Positions 50,857-64,000 of a DNA stretch of 64,000 bases are shown here, one piece after another. This DNA is from Enterobacter asburiae (GTDB lineage: Bacteria; Pseudomonadota; Gammaproteobacteria; Enterobacterales; Enterobacteriaceae). Both the position numbers and the translations under genes were made by a program. The stretch lies in contig NZ_AP019632.1 of NCBI RefSeq assembly GCF_007035645.1, positions 3,596,001 to 3,660,000 on the forward strand, given 5' to 3'. Each line of letters starts with the position of its first letter. Position 1 is the first letter of the stretch. The notes under the pieces were generated by a model. That model made no database searches. It was not told where the DNA came from and worked only from the letters and a program-made list of their open reading frames with translations.

Positions 50857-52033
50857 TTAACCCAGCGCGACCCTGGCTGGCTTATCGAGACGTCCACTCA
50901 GGCCAATCAGCAGGAAGGCGACCAGGACAATCACCGCGCCAATCCACGGGGTCTGGGCTAATCCAATATGCGCTACAGTTTGTCCGCCAATGATGGAGCC
51001 CAGCGCGATGCCAATATTAAATGCGGCAATGTTCAGACCGGACGCCACATCCACCGCATTTGGCGTATAGAGCTCGGCTTTCTGGACAACGTAAACCTGA
51101 AGCCCGGGGACATTACCAAAGGCAAAGATCCCCATGGCCAGCACAGTGACCAGCGCGGCGTAGTGTACCGAAGCCGTGAACTGGAAAATCATCAGCAGAA
51201 CCACTAGGGCGGCGAAGATGAATTTCAGCGCCGGTACCGCACCATGCTTATCTGCAAGCTTGCCGCCCCAGATATTGCCAATGGCAACGGAAATACCGTA
51301 TCCCAGCAAAATCCAGCTCACGGCATTGGGTGAAAAGCCTGCCAGGTCCTGCATCATCGGCGCCAGGAAGGTGAAAGCCGTGAATACGCCGCCATAGCCC
51401 AATGCAGTTACCGCGTAGATAATCAGCAAACGCGGATGCGTGAGCACCTTCAGCTGATCGCGCAGGCTGGCGCTCGCCCGGCCTGGGATATTCGACGGTA
51501 CCAGCAGCAGGCTGGTCACCAGGGCGATGGCACCCAGTAAGGAGACGGCAAGGAACGTTTCACGCCAGCCGAAGTGTTGTCCGATAAACGTTCCCAGCGG
51601 TACGCCCGTAACGAGTGCGACGGTCAGTCCACCAAACATGATCGCAATCGCTGAAGCCGCTTTCTCTTTGGGCACCAGGCTGGTTGCAATGGTGGAACCA
51701 ATCGAGAAGAACACGCCGTGTGCAAGGCCGGTTAACAGACGCGCAATCACCAGCGTGGTGTAGTCCGGCGCCTGCCAGGCCAGAATGTTGCCAGCGGTGA
51801 ACAGCACCATCAGCGCGACTAACAGCTGCTTACGCGGAAAACGTCCGGTCAGGGCCGTCAGCACTGGCGCACCGACGGCGACGCCCAGGGCGTAGATGAC
51901 ACCAGCAATCCGGCTGAGGGCAACGAGATCGCAAGCTGGTTAGCAATAGTGGGAACCAGACCCACGATAACAAATTCGGTCGTGCCAATTGCGAAGGCAC
52001 TGATCGTCAGGGCAAGTAGCGCCAGTGGCATAA
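50857..52033 (-). pseudogene. MFS transporter (DHA1/AraJ-like) broken by a one-base deletion
   Basis: The first frame, from ATG at 52033, reads MPLALLALTISAFAIGTTEF and continues to about 51900. It then runs out of frame. The rest of the transporter continues in another frame (YALGVAVGAPVLTALTGRFP) to the stop at 50857. One missing base in gtgtcatctacg (about 51893-51903) accounts for this. Joined, it would be about 392 residues with twelve helices, a normal drug/sugar efflux member. The remainder reads cleanly, so the loss is recent or a sequencing error. It is divergent from the LysR gene yafC, which may have controlled it. Confidence 0.82.
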
Positions 52034-52135
52034 AATACTCCGTATCATCAGGATTAAGATGACAGGCAGTATGCGCCAGTGCTTAAATAACAAAAATGGT
52101 CAAAATCTCAATAGAATTTTGCAGGTGGTGCAACA

Positions 52136-53041
52136 ATGAAAGCAACATCGGAAGAGCTGACAACCTTTGTCGCCGTCGTTGAAAGCGGTAGCTTTAGCCG
52201 CGCGGCCGAACAGCTGGGTCAGGCTAACTCAGCCATCAGCCGTTCGGTAAAAAAACTGGAGATGAAGCTTGGAGTGAGTCTGCTCAACCGAACGACGCGG
52301 CAGTTGAGCCTGACGGAAGAAGGAGAGCGTTACTTCCGCCGCGTGCAGTCGGTACTGCAGGAGATGGCTGCAGCAGAGACGGAGATTATGGAGACCCGCA
52401 GCACGCCGCGTGGATTGCTGCGCATTGATGCGGCCACGCCGGTTGTGCTCCATTTTCTGATGCCGCTGATCAAACCTTTCCGCGAACGCTATCCGGAGAT
52501 GACGCTATCGCTGGTCTCCTCAGAGACGTTTATCAACCTCATCGAGCGGAAAGTGGATGTGGCTATCCGGGCGGGAACCCTGACAGATTCAAGCTTGCGT
52601 GCCCGCCCTCTATTTGCCAGCTACCGCAAAATTATCGCATCGCCAGAGTATATTGCCGAACATGGGAAACCGGAGACGGTTGAAGAATTGAAGCAGCATC
52701 TGTGCCTTGGCTTTACGGAGCCGGTGTCGCTGAACACCTGGCCTGTCGCCTGTCATGATGGTCAACTTCATGAAATTACCTGCGGAATATCGTCAAACAG
52801 CGGGGAAACGCTGAAGCAGCTGTGTCTCGAAGGAAATGGTATCGCCTGCTTGTCAGACTATATGATTGATAAGGAGATAGCCCGGGGTGAACTGGTGGAG
52901 CTAATGGCCGATAAACGTCTGCCGGTCGAAATGCCTTTTAGCGCGGTGTATTACAGTGACAGAGCGGTAAGTACGCGTATTCGTGCCTTTATTGACTTCC
53001 TGAGTGAACATATAAAAACAGCTCCCGGAGGAGCTGTGTGA
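52136..53041 (+). CDS. yafC: LysR-family regulator YafC
   Basis: A 301-residue regulator. The N-terminal helix-turn-helix (about 5-62) includes [20 protein letters not shown]; the effector domain follows from about 90. It sits beside dkgB and yafD as in E. coli, where no firm target is known to me. It is divergent from the broken MFS gene, the usual layout for a LysR target. Confidence 0.92.
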   Translation: MKATSEELTTFVAVVESGSFSRAAEQLGQANSAISRSVKKLEMKLGVSLLNRTTRQLSLTEEGERYFRRVQSVLQEMAAAETEIMETRSTPRGLLRIDAATPVVLHFLMPLIKPFRERYPEMTLSLVSSETFINLIERKVDVAIRAGTLTDSSLRARPLFASYRKIIASPEYIAEHGKPETVEELKQHLCLGFTEPVSLNTWPVACHDGQLHEITCGISSNSGETLKQLCLEGNGIACLSDYMIDKEIARGELVELMADKRLPVEMPFSAVYYSDRAVSTRIRAFIDFLSEHIKTAPGGAV

Positions 53042-53070
53042 GGGTTCAGGTTACAGAGGGCGGGTCAAAC

Positions 53071-53874
53071 TTAATCCCAGTCAGGAGCTAAACCTTCCGG
53101 GCTGACCAGGCGATCGTTGCACTCCAGCGCTGCGATCGCTTTTTTATCGTCTGCATCCAGATGAAGATCCGCTGCTAACAGGTTGCTGGCCAGGTTTTCA
53201 CGCTTAGTCGATGATGGGATCACGGCATAACCTTCACCCATTGCCCATGCCAGAATGACCTGCGCAGCAGTCGCGTTATGTTTCTCTGCGATACGCGTAA
53301 TCACTCCATCTTTCAGCGCCTTACCGTAGGCCAGCGTCATGTATGAGGTGATGTGGATCCCGTGCTGTTTTGCCCAGTCCACGACTTTGCGGTTTTGAAG
53401 GTATGGAGACAGCTCAATCTGGTTGGTTGCAATATTTTCTGCACCAACAGCAGCAATGGCTTTTTCCATCACCGGAATGGTGAAGTTGGAGATCCCTATT
53501 TCGCGGGTTAAGCCCTGCTCTTTCGCCTCCAGCAGCGCCTGCATGAATTCTTCTACTGAGACGGCATCATTCGGTGAAGGCCAGTGGATAAGAGTCAGAT
53601 CTACGTAGTCAGTACGCAGTTTTTTCAGACTCTCTTTCAGGCTAGGGATCAGCTTATCTTTGCTGAGATTCTCAATCCAGATTTTCGTGGTGATAAACAG
53701 TTCGTTACGCGGCACACCACTCTCTTCGAGAGCTTGTCCAACGGCAGCTTCGTTTTCATAGATCTGTGCCGTATCAACTGCACGATAGCCCAGTTCGAGT
53801 GCGGTTTTAACAGATGCGATAACAACGTCGTCTTTCAGGCGGAAAGTGCCCAGACCAAATGCAGGGAGAGTCAT
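53071..53874 (-). CDS. dkgB: 2,5-diketo-D-gluconate reductase B (aldo-keto reductase)
   Basis: A 267-residue cytoplasmic aldo-keto reductase. The catalytic tetrad is visible: D and Y in [13 protein letters not shown] in FITTKIW and H in TLIHWPSP. It reduces 2,5-diketogluconate and small aldehydes such as methylglyoxal. ATG at 53874 has GAGGA six bases upstream and gives the E. coli length; an ATG 12 bases earlier is rejected. Confidence 0.96.
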   Translation of the reverse strand: MTLPAFGLGTFRLKDDVVIASVKTALELGYRAVDTAQIYENEAAVGQALEESGVPRNELFITTKIWIENLSKDKLIPSLKESLKKLRTDYVDLTLIHWPSPNDAVSVEEFMQALLEAKEQGLTREIGISNFTIPVMEKAIAAVGAENIATNQIELSPYLQNRKVVDWAKQHGIHITSYMTLAYGKALKDGVITRIAEKHNATAAQVILAWAMGEGYAVIPSSTKRENLASNLLAADLHLDADDKKAIAALECNDRLVSPEGLAPDWD

Positions 53875-53995
53875 ACTATTCCTCAATCATTATGTTCGTA
53901 AACTGAGGAAGATTATCGCTGGCGTTGTTATAGAGAAAAAGATCGCAAAACGCAGAGGATTTTTGCTAATTTCGCAATAATTAAACGTCAGATAA

Positions 53996-54028
53996 GAAAA
54001 AAGCCCTGAGCGTGAGCTCAGGGCTTTT
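53996..54028 (-). terminator. Terminator of the rRNA operon, after tRNA-Asp
   Basis: Palindrome agccctgagc/gctcagggct with a 4-base loop and flanking A/T tracts lies just past the last tRNA on the minus strand. Confidence 0.85.
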
Positions 54029-54034
54029 AATAAG

Positions 54035-54111
54035 TGGCGGAACGGACGGGACTCGAACCCGCGACCCCCTGCGTGACAGGCAGGTATTCTAACCGACTGA
54101 ACTACCGCTCC
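54035..54111 (-). tRNA. aspU: tRNA-Asp (anticodon GTC), distal gene of the rRNA operon
   Basis: A 77-base cloverleaf identical to the copy at 44606. It follows 5S rRNA, as aspU does in rrnH of E. coli. Confidence 0.97.
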
Positions 54112-54164
54112 ACCGAAGACTGCTGTAACCACCGGATTTATGCACCGGCTTACTACTTAATTTG

Positions 54165-54284
54165 ATGCCTGGCAGTTCCCTACTCTCACATGGGGAGACC
54201 CCACACTACCATCGGCGCTACGGCGTTTCACTTCTGAGTTCGGCATGGGGTCAGGTGGGACCACCGCGCTAAAGCCGCCAGGCA
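54165..54284 (-). rRNA. rrf: 5S ribosomal RNA
   Basis: 120 bases beginning TGCCTGGCGGC and ending CTGCCAGGCAT on the minus strand, with complementary ends. Sequence is near-identical to enterobacterial 5S as I remember it. Confidence 0.97.
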
Positions 54285-54351
54285 AATTCTGTTAATCTGT
54301 ATCAGGCTGAAAATCCTGTCTCTCTCTTCGCCGAAACAGCTTCGGCGTTGT

Positions 54352-57257
<2,906 letters not shown>

Positions 57258-57427
57258 TCACAACCCGAAGATGTTTCACTTCTGATTGCGAAAATTTGAG
57301 AGACTCGAACACACATAACATGTGTGTCGTTTCAATTTTCAGCTTGATCCAGATTTTTAAAGAGCAAAACTTCGCAGTGCACCTTTTCAGGTTCACTCTG
57401 AAGTTTTCTTGTGTTCGCAGTAAAAGA

Positions 57428-57503
57428 TGGTGGAGCTATGCGGGATCGAACCGCAGACCTCCTGCGTGCAAAGCAGGCGCTCTCCCAGCTGAGCTATAGC
57501 CCC
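57428..57503 (-). tRNA. alaV: tRNA-Ala (anticodon TGC) in the 16S-23S spacer
   Basis: 76 bases, acceptor GGGGCTA/TAGCTCC, anticodon loop TTTGCAC, CCA encoded. With tRNA-Ile it forms the Ile-Ala type spacer. Confidence 0.97.
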
Positions 57504-57545
57504 ATCGTTTGCAATCTCTGTACCGCTCATCCTTTAAAAGGAGTT

Positions 57546-57622
<77 letters not shown>

Positions 57623-57691
57623 GCAGAGATTTTTACTGCTGTTTTTCATCAGACAATCTGTGTGAGCACTACAAAGGCAGGTTCTTTAAGG

Positions 57692-59231
<1,540 letters not shown>

Positions 59232-59360
59232 AAGTTTGATGCTCGTGAATTAAACTTCGTAATGAATTACGTATGTTCACTCAGAGACTTGGTATTCATT
59301 TATTGTCCGAAGACATTAAGAATCCATGTCACTTTGAGTGCCCACACAGATTGTCTGATA

Positions 59361-59374
59361 AATTGTTAAAGAGC
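59361..59374 (-). promoter_or_regulatory. boxA antitermination site of the rRNA leader
   Basis: The minus strand reads GCTCTTTAACAATT, the standard Nus-factor boxA that protects rRNA transcription from Rho. Confidence 0.9.
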
Positions 59375-59414
59375 AGTTGCAACGCGGCTTTCGCTCACCG
59401 TTGCGAGGTGGCGT

Positions 59415-59442
59415 ATATTACGCTTTCCTCTTTCAGAGTCAA
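59415..59442 (-). promoter_or_regulatory. rRNA operon promoter P2
   Basis: On the minus strand: -35 TTGACT, 16-base spacer, -10 TAATAT. Confidence 0.8.
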
Positions 59443-59522
59443 CCCGTTATTTCAGAATTTTTCTCTTCAACCGACCGGGTTGTTTGTGAAGTGATTCACA
59501 TCCGCCGTGTCGATGGAGGCGC

Positions 59523-59550
59523 ATTATAGGGGGCCGCCGAGGAATGACAA
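59523..59550 (-). promoter_or_regulatory. rRNA operon promoter P1
   Basis: On the minus strand: -35 TTGTCA, 16-base GC-rich spacer, -10 TATAAT, then the GCGCC discriminator typical of stringently controlled rRNA promoters. An AT-rich UP-like element lies just upstream. Confidence 0.9.
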
Positions 59551-59599
59551 GCGGAAAAATGCATTTTTATTTCAACCGCTCATCTTTTCACCAAAAAGG

Positions 59600-60166
59600 C
59601 TATTTTTGGTGCTTTTTAATCTCTTTTGGCAGATCGGCCAGACTATTAATCACCCAATCCGCTGCATTTTCTGCTTCTGGCGTCACTGGCTTACCGGTGC
59701 GAACTAATATTTTGGTTCCTACACCCGCTGCGGCGGCTGCCTGCATATCTTCCAGTTTATCGCCCACCATATAAGAAGCAGACATATCAATGTGCAGGAA
59801 CTCCTGTGCAGAGATGAACATCCCGGGATGCGGCTTACGGCAGTCACAGGTCTGACGATACGCTTCAACGGTTCCCTGCGGGTGGTGCGGACAATAGTAG
59901 ATGCCGTCGAGATCCACACCGCGGTCGGCTAGCGACCAGTCCATCCATTCCGTCAGCGTCTCGAACTGCGCCTCGGTGAATTTACCGCGTGCAATACCGG
60001 ACTGGTTCGTCACAACCACCAGCGCATAACCCATCTCTTTCAGCTGGCGCATGGCATCTATTACGCCCTCGATAAACTCGAACTCATCAATCTCATGAAC
60101 ATAACCGTGATCCACATTAATAGTGCCGTCACGATCGAGAAAAATTGCGGGTACTGATTTTGCCAC
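59600..60166 (-). CDS. gmhB: D-glycero-beta-D-manno-heptose 1,7-bisphosphate 7-phosphatase GmhB
   Basis: A 188-residue HAD-family phosphatase of ADP-heptose synthesis for lipopolysaccharide. The nucleophile motif is FLDRDGTIN (about 9-17), then VVTNQSG and a zinc site, CPHHPQG with [19 protein letters not shown] holds the last acidic motif. It sits between metN and the rRNA operon as in E. coli. Confidence 0.97.
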   Translation of the reverse strand: MAKSVPAIFLDRDGTINVDHGYVHEIDEFEFIEGVIDAMRQLKEMGYALVVVTNQSGIARGKFTEAQFETLTEWMDWSLADRGVDLDGIYYCPHHPQGTVEAYRQTCDCRKPHPGMFISAQEFLHIDMSASYMVGDKLEDMQAAAAAGVGTKILVRTGKPVTPEAENAADWVINSLADLPKEIKKHQK

Positions 60167-60254
60167 CGGTTTGCTCCTGAAAAAGGCATGTTCGACTAGT
60201 ATCTCATGAATCGCAGCGCAATAAAGTGCTCATCGTACAGAGTTGGATTGATTT

Positions 60255-60278
60255 AGACGTCTGGATGCCTTAACATCC
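60255..60278 (+). promoter_or_regulatory. Tandem MetJ boxes upstream of metN
   Basis: AGACGTCT is an exact consensus met box, followed directly by GGATGCCT and TAACATCC as weaker neighbours, 77-100 bases before metN. MetJ represses metNIQ in E. coli when S-adenosylmethionine is plentiful. Confidence 0.85.
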
Positions 60279-60354
60279 GTTTTGTTTACGGCCATCACCC
60301 GTATCTGGCAGAAGAAAATGCCACGGCTAACTTACATACGATAAAAATAATCTA

Positions 60355-61386
60355 ATGATTAAACTTTCCAATATCACCAAAGTGTTCCAGCAGGGGAACC
60401 GAACCATTCAGGCGCTGAACAACGTCAGCCTGCATGTTCCTGCTGGTCAAATTTATGGCGTCATTGGCGCATCGGGTGCAGGTAAAAGCACGCTGATTCG
60501 TTGTGTTAACCTGCTTGAGCGCCCAACCCAGGGCAGCGTAGAAGTTGGCGGCCAGGAACTTACCGCCCTTTCAGAGAAAGAACTCACCAAAGCGCGTCGT
60601 CAGATTGGCATGATCTTCCAGCACTTTAACCTGCTGGCTTCCCGCACCGTATTCGGCAACGTTGCCCTGCCGCTTGAGCTGGATAACACGCCAAAAGAAG
60701 AAGTGAAGCGTCGCGTCACCGAACTGCTCGATCTCGTGGGTCTGGGCGACAAGCATGATAGCTACCCGGCAAATCTGTCCGGTGGGCAAAAGCAGCGTGT
60801 GGCCATTGCCCGCGCGCTGGCAAGCAATCCTAAGGTACTGCTGTGTGATGAAGCCACCAGCGCACTGGATCCGGCAACCACGCGTTCGATTCTGGAACTG
60901 CTGAAAGACATTAACCGTCGCCTGGGCCTGACGATCCTCCTTATTACACATGAGATGGACGTGGTGAAACGCATCTGCGACTGCGTGGCGGTCATCAGCA
61001 ACGGTGAACTGATCGAGCAGGACACGGTAAGTGAAGTGTTCTCGCATCCGAAGACGCCGCTGGCACAGCAGTTCATCCAGTCCACGCTGCATCTGGATAT
61101 TCCGGAAGATTATCTGGAGCGTTTGAAAACCGAACCCGCAGCAGACAGCGTCCCGATGCTGCGCATGGAGTTCACCGGTCAGTCCGTTGACGCTCCCCTG
61201 CTTTCCGAAACCGCGCGTCGCTTTAACGTAAACAACAACATCATCAGCGCGCAGATGGATTACGCCGGTGGCGTGAAGTTCGGCATCATGTTGACAGAAA
61301 TGCACGGCACACAAGAAGAAACCCAGGCCGCGATTGCCTGGCTGCAAGAACACCATGTAAAAGTAGAGGTACTGGGTTATGTCTGA
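60355..61386 (+). CDS. metN: Methionine ABC importer ATPase MetN
   Basis: A 343-residue ATPase. Walker A is GASGAGKST (about 38-46), signature [15 protein letters not shown], Walker [16 protein letters not shown]-terminal NIL domain (about 265-343) senses intracellular methionine and blocks transport. It overlaps metI by 8 bases. Confidence 0.98.
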   Translation: MIKLSNITKVFQQGNRTIQALNNVSLHVPAGQIYGVIGASGAGKSTLIRCVNLLERPTQGSVEVGGQELTALSEKELTKARRQIGMIFQHFNLLASRTVFGNVALPLELDNTPKEEVKRRVTELLDLVGLGDKHDSYPANLSGGQKQRVAIARALASNPKVLLCDEATSALDPATTRSILELLKDINRRLGLTILLITHEMDVVKRICDCVAVISNGELIEQDTVSEVFSHPKTPLAQQFIQSTLHLDIPEDYLERLKTEPAADSVPMLRMEFTGQSVDAPLLSETARRFNVNNNIISAQMDYAGGVKFGIMLTEMHGTQEETQAAIAWLQEHHVKVEVLGYV

Positions 61387-62032
61387 GCCGATGATGTGGC
61401 TGCTGGTTCGCGGCGTTTGGGAAACGCTGGCAATGACCTTTGTTTCTGGCTTCTTTGGTTTTGTGATTGGCCTGCCGGTCGGCGTATTGCTGTACGTGAC
61501 GCGTCCGGGTCAAATCATTGAGAACGCGAAGCTGTACCGTACGCTCTCTGCGCTGGTGAACATCTTCCGTTCTATCCCCTTCATTATTCTGCTGGTGTGG
61601 ATGATTCCGTTTACCCGCGTGATCGTCGGAACGTCTATCGGCCTGCAGGCGGCCATCGTTCCGCTGACCGTAGGCGCAGCGCCGTTTATCGCCCGTATGG
61701 TGGAAAACGCCCTGCTGGAAATCCCGACAGGTCTGATTGAGGCTTCCCGCGCAATGGGCGCAACGCCGATGCAGATCGTCCGCAAAGTTCTGCTCCCGGA
61801 AGCACTGCCGGGCCTGGTGAACGCGGCAACCATCACGCTCATCACGCTGGTCGGTTATTCCGCAATGGGTGGCGCAGTTGGCGCTGGCGGTTTAGGCCAG
61901 ATTGGTTACCAGTACGGCTATATTGGATATAACGCTACCGTGATGAATACCGTTCTGGTATTGCTGGTTGTTCTGGTTTATTTAATCCAGTTCTCTGGCG
62001 ATCGCATCGTCCGGACCGTTACTCACAAATAA
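61379..62032 (+). CDS. metI: Methionine ABC importer permease MetI
   Basis: A 217-residue permease with five helices. The coupling loop reads [20 protein letters not shown]. It starts within the metN end, implying coupled translation, and forms a dimer with MetN. Confidence 0.98.
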   Translation: MSEPMMWLLVRGVWETLAMTFVSGFFGFVIGLPVGVLLYVTRPGQIIENAKLYRTLSALVNIFRSIPFIILLVWMIPFTRVIVGTSIGLQAAIVPLTVGAAPFIARMVENALLEIPTGLIEASRAMGATPMQIVRKVLLPEALPGLVNAATITLITLVGYSAMGGAVGAGGLGQIGYQYGYIGYNATVMNTVLVLLVVLVYLIQFSGDRIVRTVTHK

Positions 62033-62072
62033 CGTTACACACAACACAAACTCTACGAGTTAAGGATAAAAC

Positions 62073-62888
62073 ATGGCGTTTAAATTAAAGACCTTTGCAG
62101 CAGTAGGCGCGCTGATCGGCTCTCTGGCACTGGTGGGTTGCGGTCAGGACGAAAAAGATCCAAACCACATTAAAGTGGGCGTTATCGTGGGTGCAGAACA
62201 ACAGGTTGCTGAAGTTGCTCAGAAAGTGGCGAAAGAGAAGTATGGCCTGGACGTTGAGCTGGTGACCTTCAACGATTACGTTCTGCCGAACGAAGCGCTG
62301 AGCAAAGGCGATATCGACGCTAACGCCTTCCAGCATAAGCCATACCTGGATCAGCAGATCAAAGATCGTGGCTATAAACTGGTGGGTGTTGGTAACACCT
62401 TCGTTTATCCAATTGCCGGTTACTCTAAGAAAATTAAATCGCTGGACGAGCTGCAGCCGGGCTCTCAGGTTGCCGTGCCTAACGACCCAACCAACCTTGG
62501 TCGTTCCCTGCTGCTGCTGCAGAAAGTGGGCCTGATAAAACTGAAAGACGGTGTTGGCCTGCTGCCAACCGTTCTGGATGTCACCGAGAACCCGAAAAAT
62601 CTGAAAATTGTTGAACTGGAAGCACCGCAGCTGCCTCGTTCTCTGGACGATGCGCAGATTGCCCTGGCCGTTATCAACACCACTTACGCCAGCCAGATTG
62701 GCCTGACGCCAGCTAAAGACGGTATCTTCGTTGAAGATAAAGACTCCCCGTACGTTAACCTGATCGTGACTCGCGAAGACAACAAGGACGCGGAAAACGT
62801 GAAGAAATTCGTTCAGGCTTATCAGTCTGATGAAGTTTACCAGGAAGCCAACAAAGTGTTTAACGGCGGCGCTGTTAAAGGCTGGTAA
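62073..62888 (+). CDS. metQ: Methionine-binding lipoprotein MetQ
   Basis: A 271-residue periplasmic lipoprotein of the NlpA family. Lipobox LVGC with the modified cysteine at residue 23. IKVGVIVGAEQQVAEVAQKV begins the binding domain. It delivers D- and L-methionine to MetNI. A terminator hairpin follows. Confidence 0.98.
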   Translation: MAFKLKTFAAVGALIGSLALVGCGQDEKDPNHIKVGVIVGAEQQVAEVAQKVAKEKYGLDVELVTFNDYVLPNEALSKGDIDANAFQHKPYLDQQIKDRGYKLVGVGNTFVYPIAGYSKKIKSLDELQPGSQVAVPNDPTNLGRSLLLLQKVGLIKLKDGVGLLPTVLDVTENPKNLKIVELEAPQLPRSLDDAQIALAVINTTYASQIGLTPAKDGIFVEDKDSPYVNLIVTREDNKDAENVKKFVQAYQSDEVYQEANKVFNGGAVKGW

Positions 62889-62913
62889 TCTCACCTCAGT
62901 GTAATATCATCAG

Positions 62914-62935
62914 GACGGGCTTATGCCCGTCTTGT
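62914..62935 (+). terminator. Terminator after metQ
   Basis: The stem gacgggc-ttat-gcccgtc is followed by a short T-rich tract, 25 bases past the stop. Confidence 0.75.
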
Positions 62936-62994
62936 CATTTGTGCAGTCAACTGATTCAATATCTGACGTTTTGATTATCCATTGAGGAACTATT

Positions 62995-63399
62995 ATGCGT
63001 GCTTTACCGATCTGTCTTTTAGCACTCATGCTGAGCGGCTGTTCTATGCTAAGCAGATCTCCCGTTGAACCTGTTCAAAGCACGGCAACCCCGCCAAAAA
63101 CCGAGCCTGCAAAACCGAAAGTGGTTCGCCCTGCGCCGGTTCGCATTATCACGAAAGCAGACGAACTCGTCGGTAAACCGTTCCGTGAACTGGGCGAAGT
63201 GAGCGGCGAATCCTGTCAGGCAACCAATCAGGACTCACCACCGAATATTCCGACAGCGCGTAAACGTATGCAGATTAATGCCGCAAAAATGAAAGCCAAC
63301 GCGGTCCTGCTGCACAGCTGTGAAGTCACCAGCGGCACGCCGGGCTGCTATCGTCAGGCGGTTTGCATCGGTTCTGCGCTGAACATCACGGCGAAATGA
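62995..63399 (+). CDS. rcsF: Outer-membrane stress-sensor lipoprotein RcsF
   Basis: A 134-residue lipoprotein with lipobox LSGC (modified cysteine 16), a proline-rich linker (about 25-50) and a compact domain with four cysteines that form two disulfides in E. coli. It signals envelope stress to the Rcs phosphorelay through IgaA. Its stop overlaps the trmO start (ATGA). Confidence 0.97.
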   Translation: MRALPICLLALMLSGCSMLSRSPVEPVQSTATPPKTEPAKPKVVRPAPVRIITKADELVGKPFRELGEVSGESCQATNQDSPPNIPTARKRMQINAAKMKANAVLLHSCEVTSGTPGCYRQAVCIGSALNITAK

Positions 63400-64000
63400 G
63401 TGCATTTCAGTTCGAGCAGATAGGCGTTATCCATTCTCCTTATAAAGAGAAGTTCGCCGTCCCCCGCCAGCCCGGTCTGGTCACCAGCGGAAGCGGTGAG
63501 CTTCACCTGATTGCGCCTTACAATCAGGCCGATGCTGTACGCGGGCTCGAGGCTTTCAGCCATTTATGGGTGGTGTTCGTGTTTCACCAGACGATGGAAG
63601 GCGGCTGGCGTCCTACCGTGCGCCCTCCTCGTCTTGGCGGAAATGCGAGAATGGGCGTGTTTGCGACTCGCTCGACCTTCCGCCCAAACCCGGTTGGCAT
63701 GTCGCTGGTTGAACTGAAAGGCATACGCTGCCAGAAAGATCGGGTGATACTGGAGTTAGGTAGTCTGGACCTGGTAGACGGCACGCCGGTAATCGACATC
63801 AAACCCTATTTGCCCTTCGCCGAAGCGCTCCCGGACGCGCGTGCAAGTTATGCTCAGGACGCACCGCAGGCGGACATGCCTGTTTATTTTACGCCAGAGA
63901 TAACCGCGCAGATCGGTCAGCTGGAGAAACGCTATCCTCGCTTACGGGATTTCATCACTGAAGTTCTGGCACAGGACCCTCGTCCGGCCTACCGTAAAGA
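63396..64000 (+). CDS. trmO: tRNA (adenine(37)-N6)-methyltransferase TrmO (partial)
   Basis: The first 201 of about 235 residues are present; the gene runs off the right edge. FEQIGVIHSPYKEKFAVPRQ and FATRSTFRPNPVGMS are the TsaA/YaeB family signatures that bind S-adenosylmethionine. It methylates the t6A base at position 37 of threonine tRNAs. It starts in the rcsF stop codon, so the pair is translationally coupled. Confidence 0.96.
   Translation, partial: MSAFQFEQIGVIHSPYKEKFAVPRQPGLVTSGSGELHLIAPYNQADAVRGLEAFSHLWVVFVFHQTMEGGWRPTVRPPRLGGNARMGVFATRSTFRPNPVGMSLVELKGIRCQKDRVILELGSLDLVDGTPVIDIKPYLPFAEALPDARASYAQDAPQADMPVYFTPEITAQIGQLEKRYPRLRDFITEVLAQDPRPAYRK

Larger units (their letters stand above)
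59232..59599 (-). other. rRNA operon leader and promoter region
   Basis: The 368 bases between gmhB and 16S hold P1, P2 and boxA (listed separately) and an AT-rich upstream element before P1. No coding frame is credible. Confidence 0.85.

Overview
This window is chromosomal DNA from a gamma-proteobacterium of the family Enterobacteriaceae. It is most likely Enterobacter (cloacae complex) or a close relative such as Lelliottia or Leclercia; the species call is inference. Read right to left, the gene order is close to the 5-7 minute region of Escherichia coli: metNIQ, gmhB, an rrnH-type rRNA operon, dkgB, yafC, yafD, yafE, mltD, gloB, yafS, rnhA/dnaQ, tRNA-Asp, yafV, fadE, gmhA, yafJ, dpaA, dinB, pepD, gpt, frsA, crl, phoE, proBA and tRNA-Thr. 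A complete Na+-NQR operon, absent from E. coli K-12, lies between dpaA and dinB.

Layout. 1-452: start of tauA. 453-1125: intergenic DNA with a multi-hairpin element and REP-like palindromes. 1126-3445: mmuP-mmuM (S-methylmethionine use). 3808-12720: accessory stretch with an AI-2E family permease, a GAF/GGDEF cyclase, a small secreted Cys-rich protein, a catalase-like/cytochrome b561 pair, a periplasmic SUOX-like protein paired with a GGDEF-EAL protein, and a type A chloramphenicol acetyltransferase. 12746-15160: AT-rich mini-island bounded by an imperfect direct repeat of the tRNA-Thr 3' end; its only intact genes are a 307-residue cytoplasmic protein and an overlapping four-helix membrane protein, a layout like known phage-defence pairs. 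15144-35521: proline biosynthesis, PhoE porin, housekeeping genes, SOS polymerase IV, Na+-NQR, L,D-transpeptidase-family DpaA, heptose biosynthesis and FadE. 35630-44226: YafV, then a seven-gene operon of GntR regulator, peptide-type ABC importer and cytoplasmic gamma-glutamyltransferase-like enzyme. 44606-53874: tRNA-Asp and conserved genes, including an MFS transporter broken by an apparent one-base deletion. 53996-59550: the rRNA operon on the minus strand, with P1/P2 promoters, boxA, 16S, tRNA-Ile, tRNA-Ala, 23S, 5S, tRNA-Asp and a terminator. 59600-64000: gmhB, metNIQ, rcsF and the start of trmO.

Sulfur and methionine genes recur: tauA, mmuPM and metNIQ, the last two with candidate MetJ boxes. 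Candidate regulatory sites also include a Pho box before phoE, a LexA box before dinB and a FadR site before fadE. The strongest candidate for something undescribed is the two-gene module at 12871-14371 in the tRNA-Thr-linked island. Second are the SUOX-like/GGDEF-EAL pair at 9536-11979 and the importer/gamma-glutamyltransferase operon at 36452-44226.
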